A stretch of DNA of 5,305 nt, taken from contig CAMRBO010000040.1 of the NCBI GenBank assembly GCA_947040465.1, positions 1 through 5,305 on the forward strand. The letters run 5' to 3'. The notes under the pieces were generated by a model. It was not told the origin of the DNA. It did not search any database and saw only the letters and a program-made list of their open reading frames with translations. Positions 1 to 5,305 of the stretch are shown piece by piece (position 1 is the first letter of the stretch; each line of letters begins with the position of its first letter). The DNA comes from an uncultured Mycoplasma sp. GTDB taxonomy: Bacteria; Bacillota_I; Bacilli_A; Mycoplasmatales; Metamycoplasmataceae. The translations under genes and the position numbers were made by a program.

Positions 1-1635
1 AGGACCAAGAGCAGTTGACATACCTCACTCTGTAACCATTCTTCTAGCTATATCAGTTGCCTTAGAAATATCATCACTAGCTCCATTAGAAATAGATCTT
101 TTACCATAAATTATTTCTTCAGCAGCTCTACCACCCATAAATGATTTTATAGATGCTTCTAAATCTAATTTAGAAGAATAATATTTTTCTTTTTCTGGAA
201 TCATTAAATTATATCCACCAGCTTCCCCACGAGGAATGATAGTGATTTTTTGAACTTTATTTCCACCTGGAATCATTATACCAACAACAGCATGACCAGC
301 TTCATGATAAGCAACCATTTCAAGTTCTTCTTTAGAGATAGTTCTATTTTTCTTGGCAGGTCCAGACATAACTCTATCAATAGCTTCATCTATTTGTTCA
401 ATAGTAATAACTCCTGTATCCTCTCTTACTGATAATAATGAAGCTTCATTAATAACATTTTCAAGTTGAGCTCCTGAATAACCAGGAGTTCTTTTAGCAA
501 TACCTTTAAAAGAAATAGATTTATCCATTCTTTTACCTTTTGCATGTAATCTTAGAATGTCTTCACGTTCTTTGACATCAGGTAGTCCCACAGTAATAAT
601 TCTATCAAATCTTCCGGGTCTTAATAATGCAGGATCTAAAACATCAGGACGATTTGTTGCAGCCATTACTAATATTCCGGCATTTTCAGTAATTCCATCC
701 ATTTCAACTAATAATTGGTTAAGTGTTTGTTCTCTTTCGTCATTTCCACCACCCATTCCGGCACCACGACTTCTACCAACTGCATCAAGTTCATCAATAA
801 ATATAATAGCTGGAGAATTTTTTCTTGCTTCTTTAAACATTTCACGCACTCTTTTTGCACCTACACCAACAAACATTTCAACAAAGTTAGAAGCTGATAT
901 AAAGTAAAAAGGAACATTAGCTTCACCGGCTGTCGCTTTTGCAACAAGTGTTTTTCCTGTTCCAGGAGGACCACCTAAAAGAATCCCTTTAGGTATCCTT
1001 GCACCTACACTTGAATATTTTTTAGGATTTTTTAGATAATCTACTAATTCTTCAACTTCCTCTTTAACCTCTATATTTCCTGCAATATCACTAAATTTTT
1101 TGTTTGATTTAATTTTTTCTGCTTGATTTTTACCAGGGTTAAACATTCCACCGCCAGAACCCTTCATTTGTGATCTATACATAAAGAATGTAACTAATAA
1201 AATTAATAATATTGGTCCAAATTGAAATAAGAAAGTAACAAAAATATTTTGTTTAGCAACCGCTGTACCAGTATATATACCATTTGGTCCAGAACCGTTT
1301 TGTATAGCAAGGGTTCACTGTTCTTGAGTAAGTGGTGAATTAGCACTAGTTAATCCAACTAAATATGTTCCTTGAGTTACACCATCCTGAACAAATGTCA
1401 CTTCCATTAAACGTTGGTAATCAGTAACTATTATTGAAGAAAAATAAGTATCATCAGTATTTGACATTGCTGCTAAATAATATTTATCTCAAAAAACACT
1501 TTCAGCAATTTGTATTCCATTGCTTTGAAATATACTATATAAAAAGAAACCGAAAAAGACTAAAAGCAATATAATGGCAATAATCAAAAATCAATTTTTC
1601 TTTTTGGGAGTTTTCTCTTTTTTATCTTCGTTCAC
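1..1635 (-). CDS. ftsH: ATP-dependent zinc metalloprotease FtsH, 3' end cut by window edge
   Basis: FtsH is a membrane-anchored AAA+ protease that unfolds and degrades damaged or unassembled membrane proteins and some cytosolic ones; it works as a hexamer. Numbered from the GTG at 1635, the order is: a lysine-rich cytosolic tail, TM1 at about 15-36, an external loop of about 92 residues, TM2 at about 131-152, then the AAA+ module. That module has Walker A GPPGTGKT (222-229), pore loop FVG (255-257), Walker B with Asp281-Glu282, and the second region of homology ATNRPD...LLRPGRFDR (326-345). The zinc protease motif HEAGH lies at 444-448, and the third zinc ligand is the second Asp of GASDD (522). 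About 545 codons are present; roughly the last 100 residues, usual in the family, lie outside. Trp codons at 1591, 1489, 1315 and 25 are all TGA. The start is GTG because the frame upstream has no ATG and a Shine-Dalgarno-like AAAGGTG precedes this codon. Identity is very certain; the exact start less so. Confidence 0.97.
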
Positions 1636-1638
1636 AAG

Positions 1639-1645
1639 CACCTTT
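1639..1645 (-). promoter_or_regulatory. Ribosome binding site deciding the ftsH GTG start
   Basis: On the coding strand AAAGGTG lies just before CTT-GTG. The AAGG core is 5 nt from the GTG at 1635-1633. A second in-frame GTG at 1641-1639 lies inside this site and has only an A-rich stretch before it, so the downstream GTG is preferred. This is the clearest ribosome binding site in the window; the starts of recD2, pth and tilS lack an obvious one. Confidence 0.55.
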
Positions 1646-1662
1646 TTTCTATTTAATAAATA

Positions 1663-1668
1663 ATTATA
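1663..1668 (-). promoter_or_regulatory. Possible -10 box (TATAAT) ahead of ftsH
   Basis: The gap between tilS and ftsH holds a perfect TATAAT on the coding strand, 27 nt before the GTG start, which would give a leader of about 20 nt. I see no convincing -35 box about 17 nt upstream, in the end of tilS. In DNA this AT-rich a TATAAT can arise by chance, so this is only a candidate for a separate ftsH promoter inside the gene cluster. Confidence 0.22.
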
Positions 1669-1676
1669 ATTGATTT

Positions 1677-2549
1677 TTATTTAATAATAACATTATTCTT
1701 TAATTTACTTATTTTATTATTGTTAGAAAGTAAGAAAGATTTATCGCCATTTTCCACTAATAGAAAATTTTTAATTGCTTTTAAAATATTTGAATTAATA
1801 TTTATTTTTTTGAAATGAGTTATCAAAAATTTGAAAATTAAGTCATTTGAGTAATCATCATTTTCAATTAAATAATTAATATTGAATGATTTTTTTGATC
1901 ATTCAAAATATTTTTTTATTATTTCTATATTTCTTAAGGATTTTTCATTATTTATTTTTTGAAATGATTTTAATAAAATTTGTTTTATTAACAAAGACTT
2001 CGTGTTCAATTCATTTCTCAATTCATTTCTCTTATATTTATTTGTGAAATTCGAAGAATCATCATTAAATGATAATTTTAATTGATTACTTATTTCATAT
2101 ATCTCAAATTTTCAATATTTAAAAATTAAAGGCCTTGAAATATTCATTCCATTAATATTAACATGAACATTAATGCCAAAATAATATGGTTGCTTTTTGG
2201 AAATTCATTGCATAAGTGCAGTTTCTAGAAAATCATCTTTGTGATGAGCAATTATTAATTCGTCACAATCATATTTATCGTAAATCATTTTAAAAAAATC
2301 AAATCTTTGATTTCGGGCTCATTCTTGAAAATTTCCAATATGTTTTTTATTAATGGACAACATTTCAAATTGCAAATTATATATTTTACAAAATTTTTTA
2401 ATAATTTCTTGATCTACAATAACGTCTTTTCTAAGGTTGTAATTGACATGAACCACAATTATATTTTCATTTTTTAATTTATTTAATAAGAACATTGAAT
2501 CTACTCCGCCACTTACAGCCAATATTTTTTTATGTTTTATGTTTTCCAT
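1677..2549 (-). CDS. tilS: tRNA(Ile)-lysidine synthase TilS
   Basis: TilS uses ATP and lysine to turn C34 of the CAU-anticodon tRNA-Ile into lysidine, so that the tRNA reads AUA and is charged with Ile rather than Met. Read with TGA as Trp, the gene gives 290 residues. It has the N-type ATP pyrophosphatase PP-loop SGGVDS (13-18), NFQEWAR (73-79) with a TGA-encoded Trp77, AHHKDDFLET (101-110), GMNISRPL before the linker, and the D-SSN...RNELRNEL segment (about 164-181) typical of the catalytic domain. Trp codons at 2319, 2205, 2112 and 1899 are all TGA; under the standard code the gene would stop after 76 residues. The C-terminal part is short compared with about 430-470 residues in E. coli or Bacillus, as expected for reduced mollicute forms. 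The ATG at 2549 is the only start that keeps the PP-loop and it overlaps the end of pth by 20 nt, so translation is probably coupled. Identity is firm. Confidence 0.95.
2007..2030. repeat. Perfect 12-bp tandem duplication inside tilS
   Basis: On the plus strand CAATTCATTTCT occurs twice head to tail, at 2007-2018 and 2019-2030. On the coding strand it gives Arg-Asn-Glu-Leu twice (TilS residues 174-181). The unit is a multiple of three, so gain or loss of a copy would keep frame. The TilS family has an RN-x-x-R-(N/H) pattern here, so the protein repeat may be native and the identical codons a coincidence. Confidence 0.85.
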
Positions 2550-3090
2550 TGAAATTATTAATAACCAATCTTATATCATTATATACAAAACTGATAGCAA
2601 CTTTTGCTGCCTCACTTTTGACTTTATCCAATGTTGACACATCGCTTTTAGGTATATTATTCAAAACATATTTGGAAACAGTTTTTATGTTTTTTGGTCT
2701 TCCTATTCCAATTTTTAGTCTTTTTATCTCATCAGTTCCAAGTTCTTCAATGATGTTTTTCATTCCGTTGTGGCCTCCAGAAGAACCAAAGGTTTTTATT
2801 TTTGCCTTACCAACATCAGAATCTAAATCATCATAAATAACAAAAATATCTTCAATCTTTATTTTATAAAAATGCATTATTTCTCTAACAAATTTTCCAC
2901 TATTATTCATAAAGGTAAGGGGTTTAGCGATTATTAAATCTTTTTCCATAAAAAATTCTCCTCCAAACTTATGGATATTTAGTGTGGCATCATATTCCTC
3001 ACAAATTAAATCTATAACTTGAAAACCAATGTTATGCCTTGTATCTTTGTATTCTTCTCCAGGATTGCCTAAACCAATAATAATTTTCAT
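2530..3090 (-). CDS. pth: Peptidyl-tRNA hydrolase (Pth)
   Basis: Pth cuts the ester bond between peptide and tRNA in peptidyl-tRNAs released early from ribosomes, recycling the tRNA in the cytosol. The 186-residue product has the usual length of bacterial Pth. Key residues are visible, numbered from the Met at 3090: Asn9 in GLGNPG, catalytic His19 in DTRHNIG, Asn62 in PLTFMNNSG, the first Asp of YDDLD (87) and GGHNG (about 105-109), followed by the RLKIGIGRP signature. There is no Trp, so the frame is intact under any code. An upstream in-frame ATG at 3105 would add five residues (MYNLN), only 3 nt after the recD2 stop. I chose 3090 because the family normally starts MK-(L/I)-I-(V/I)-GLGNPG; neither start has a clear Shine-Dalgarno site. 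The 3' end overlaps tilS by 20 nt in another frame. Confidence 0.96.
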   Translation of the reverse strand: MKIIIGLGNPGEEYKDTRHNIGFQVIDLICEEYDATLNIHKFGGEFFMEKDLIIAKPLTFMNNSGKFVREIMHFYKIKIEDIFVIYDDLDSDVGKAKIKTFGSSGGHNGMKNIIEELGTDEIKRLKIGIGRPKNIKTVSKYVLNNIPKSDVSTLDKVKSEAAKVAISFVYNDIRLVINNFNGKHKT

Positions 3091-3108
3091 ATTTAAATTA
3101 TACATTTT

Positions 3109-5244
3109 TTAGTTTGATAAAAGTTCTAAAATATTTCCCAATCTTTTAGAATCATTATCATTGTTAATACATACCTCAATAGCTCTTTTTTCACCAAATA
3201 TTATAAGATTTTCAATAGCTCTTGTAACTGCTGTATATAAAAGTTTTTTACTCAATAAAGCATAGTGAGAATAATATATGACCAAAATTATATTTTTAGA
3301 TTCACTTCCTTGAAATTTATGTACAGAAATAGCATAAGCCAACTTTATATTTTTAATGAAGTTTGCCAAAGTGTATTTTATAATTTTTCCATCCTCAAAT
3401 TGAACCACAATTTCATTAATTTTATTCACTCCATTAAATTCTTTAATGTATCCAATCTCACCATTGAATACATTTGCTTCGTTATCATTTTCAATCTGAA
3501 TGACTTTATCATCTATATAGAAGATTTGACCTCTAATTTCAATATTTTTTTTATTTTTTGAATATTTTTTTTGAATTAAAGTATTTAATCTATCAATACC
3601 ACATTCACCAGAATACATTGGAACTAAAATTTGATAGTCTCCTAACTCAATGCCATTTTGTACAAAATAATCAATTTTTTCAAGAATTTTAAACTTTGCT
3701 TTTGACTCATTTTCTTCAATTAATATTGATTCTTTATCATTGAAGTTGGGCATTTTTTTATCATTAATAATTAAAGCTGTTTCAATGATTGATGATCCTA
3801 ATTCTTGACGATAAATTTTTTGTAATAGAAAAGTTTTAAATTTATTGGCAGCAATAATATCGTTCAATAAATAACCAGCACCAATTGAAGGTAATTGGTT
3901 TTTATCGCCAATTAAAATTAGTCTATCTAAATCAGGGCAACCAATTAAAAGAGAATAAAATAAATCAATATTTATCATTGAAAATTCATCAATAATTAAT
4001 GTTTTAACATTGGAAGGATTTTGCTCATTTATTTTAAAAAAATTGCTCCCTTTTTTCATGCCAAGAAATGAATGAATTGTTCTAGCTGTGTGACCCGTTT
4101 TTAAAAATATTTGATATGCTGCTTTTCCCGTTGGAGCCAAAAGGTTAAAGGTATTTGCTTCTGATTGTGTTAAATTTTTGACCAATTTGTCTACCAAAGT
4201 TGTCTTCCCGGTTCCTGGATATCCAGAAATGATAGTGATTGGGTTATTTAATGAATACTCCAGTGCATCTTTTTGAATTTCATCAATATTATTGCTAATT
4301 ATTTCATTTGGAAAAATCGGTAATTCTTTAGTATTTATTTCTTTTAATCTTTGAGCAATATACACTTCTTTATCATATATTAATGAAGATGTTATAGATT
4401 GTTTGTTATCTGATAATATGACATTTTTTTTCACTACCAATCTTTTTACACTTTCCATAAAATCTTCCTTAGTTATTCCAAAAGTTTTAGCTATTGAAAA
4501 ATATAAATCTTTTATTGCAAAAATTGTTGAACCATTAGAAAAAGATAAATTTATCAATGATCAAGAAATATATTTTTCAATTCTTATATCATTTGAAAAA
4601 CTTGTTAAAAAAATTTCTGCAATATTATCTACATCAAAAAAATTTATATTTTCACTTCATTCTAGAATAGAATAAACATCATTTTCTAAAAAAAATAGTA
4701 GCTCTTCATTTTTATATTTTTTCTCAATAATATATAATAAACGCATTGACAAATTATTCAGAGAAAATTTATCCAAAACTCTTTGATAAATTTTCTCTGA
4801 ATCTATCTGTTCCAATAGTAAAATAGATTTTTTTTCAGTAATAATTTTTTTCAGTTGATCTTCATAATGTGTTGGGTTTTTAAGAAAATCAAATCCTAAT
4901 TCATTTATTATTTTTGTTGCAGTTTGTTTTGTTATGTTTGTAAATTTTTTAGAAGACAAATAATCTATCGCTGCTTCGTTGGAATCAACAATATTTTTTT
5001 CAACAGATATTAGTTCAAAACTATCTTTATATTTATTGCTCTTAGATTCAGAAACTTGAATTTTATAAATTTTATTAACAGAAATATCTATGCTTTTTAT
5101 TGAGACAGTTATATTTGTTCCGAAAGAATATTTTTCAGTGTTTTCAGTTTGTGATTCATTATCTAACCTAAAAATAGCAACAGAAAAATCATTCTCTATA
5201 TTTCTATAAATGTATTTTATAAATTTACCTTTTAATGAAATCAT
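3109..5244 (-). CDS. recD2: RecD2-like SF1B DNA helicase (exodeoxyribonuclease V alpha-type)
   Basis: This is a RecD2-type 5'-3' DNA helicase, likely active in repair or replication without RecB and RecC partners, none of which appear here. Read with TGA as Trp (codons at 4657 and 4561, residues 196 and 228) it is one frame of 711 residues, close to the family length. The N-terminal part (about 1-90) resembles the RecD2 OB-fold region, starting ISLKGKFIKYIYRNIEND; about 90-220 resembles its helix-hairpin-helix region (weaker evidence). Helicase motifs follow: Walker A GYPGTGKT (341-348), LLAPTGKAA (368-376), ARTIHSFLG (387-395), Walker B IIDE (Asp419-Glu420), GDKNQLPSIGAG (446-457), a motif IV-like YRQE near 478-481, YAISVHKFQGSE (637-648) and YTAVTRA (670-676). 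The ATG at 5244 is preferred. An ATG at 5292 would add a hydrophobic 16-residue leader, and the frame stays open to the window edge. No ribosome binding site is evident at either. Confidence 0.93.
3176..3223. repeat. 12-bp direct repeat pair in the recD2 3' end
   Basis: TCAATAGCTCTT on the plus strand occurs at 3176-3187 and at 3212-3223, exactly 36 bp apart and in the same frame. Both copies encode Arg-Ala-Ile-Glu on the coding strand: the first-read one within helicase motif VI (VTRAIE), the other twelve residues later (EKRAIE). It may reflect a small local duplication or convergent codon choice. Confidence 0.6.
4756..4802. repeat. Perfect 18-bp inverted repeat (stem-loop) inside recD2
   Basis: The plus-strand arm at 4756-4773 (ATTCAGAGAAAATTTATC) is the exact reverse complement of the arm at 4785-4802. 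The spacer is 11 nt (4774-4784). In the recD2 mRNA this would form an 18-bp stem with four G-C pairs; after one mismatch two more A-U pairs could shorten the loop. It lies in codons for about residues 148-163. No U-run follows the stem in the mRNA, so it does not look like an intrinsic terminator. The repeat is certain; its role is unknown. Confidence 0.95.
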
Positions 5245-5257
5245 ATTTATTAATAAT

Positions 5258-5279
5258 AACTTAAAAAACAACTTAAAAA
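5258..5279. repeat. 10-bp direct repeat upstream of recD2
   Basis: AACTTAAAAA on the plus strand occurs at 5258-5267 and 5270-5279, a 12-bp period, in the 61 nt before the preferred recD2 start. If the ATG at 5292 were used, it would encode a low-complexity Phe/Lys/Leu leader. Such AT-rich repeats can arise by chance. I see no convincing promoter in this stretch. Confidence 0.5.
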
Positions 5280-5305
5280 TATAAATGTTCATAAAATTAA
5301 CAAAA

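Noticed and set aside
156..176. 9-bp stem with a 3-nt loop within ftsH
   Set aside because: Stems of about this length are expected by chance in DNA this AT-rich, and it falls in normal coding sequence.
250..907. Plus-strand open frames opposite ftsH
   Set aside because: They lie opposite highly conserved FtsH codons, have no recognisable domains and no ribosome binding sites, and are antisense shadows.
1636..1676. Terminator or riboswitch between tilS and ftsH
   Set aside because: The gap is only 41 nt, has no stem, and contains the ftsH ribosome binding site.
1882..1906. 9-bp inverted repeat with a 7-nt loop, then A/T-rich sequence, within tilS
   Set aside because: It is inside the tilS coding region, is of a length expected by chance, and is not placed at a gene end, so it is not called a terminator.
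1677..2549. tilS as a truncated pseudogene ending at 2319
   Set aside because: The stop is a TGA at the Trp of FQEWAR, and the frame continues with the HHKDDFLET motif to a TAA at 1677.
4544..4555. 12-bp palindrome GATAAATTTATC in recD2
   Set aside because: It is short, nearly all A/T and in coding sequence; no evidence for a binding site.
2495..4675. Plus-strand open frames opposite pth and recD2 (about 2495-2836, 3265-3561, 4403-4675)
   Set aside because: They are low-complexity antisense shadows of well-supported genes, with no family resemblance.
3109..5292. Two separate genes, or a broken recD2, split at 4657 and 4561
   Set aside because: Both breaks are TGA in the same frame, with continuous RecD2-like sequence across them, and other genes here prove that TGA is read as Trp.

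Overview
The window is AT-rich DNA from a wall-less bacterium of the Mollicutes (a Mycoplasma- or Spiroplasma-like organism) that reads UGA as tryptophan. The code assignment is seen directly. FtsH runs through a TGA exactly where the family has Trp (MVTE-W-GMS, positions 25-27). TilS and a RecD-like helicase are likewise cut by TGA codons at sensible Trp positions. All ten Trp codons I can find are TGA and none is TGG, so the pieces seen under the standard code are not pseudogenes. Phytoplasmas, which keep UGA as stop, are excluded; the genus cannot be fixed from sequence reading alone.

All four genes lie on the minus strand and are read from right to left: recD2 (5244-3109), pth (3090-2530), tilS (2549-1677) and ftsH (1635 to beyond base 1). 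Spacing is very tight: 18 nt between recD2 and pth, a 20-nt overlap between pth and tilS, and 41 nt between tilS and ftsH. No terminator-like hairpin followed by a U-run separates them. They probably form one transcription unit whose main promoter lies to the right of the window, perhaps with a weak internal promoter before ftsH. The plus strand has no credible gene.

The products are housekeeping proteins. RecD2 is a 5'-3' SF1B DNA helicase. Pth recycles peptidyl-tRNA dropped by ribosomes. TilS makes lysidine so that a CAU-anticodon tRNA-Ile reads AUA, a codon this genome uses often. FtsH is the membrane AAA+ zinc protease that removes faulty proteins. The pth-tilS-ftsH part recalls the Firmicute tilS-hprT-ftsH neighbourhood, but without hprT.

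I found no new defence, mobile or biosynthetic system. The most striking unexplained structure is a perfect 18-bp inverted repeat with an 11-nt loop inside recD2 (4756-4802), far longer than chance predicts at this base composition. Smaller oddities are a perfect 12-bp tandem duplication within a conserved tilS motif, four A8 tracts in recD2, and the pth/tilS overlap.
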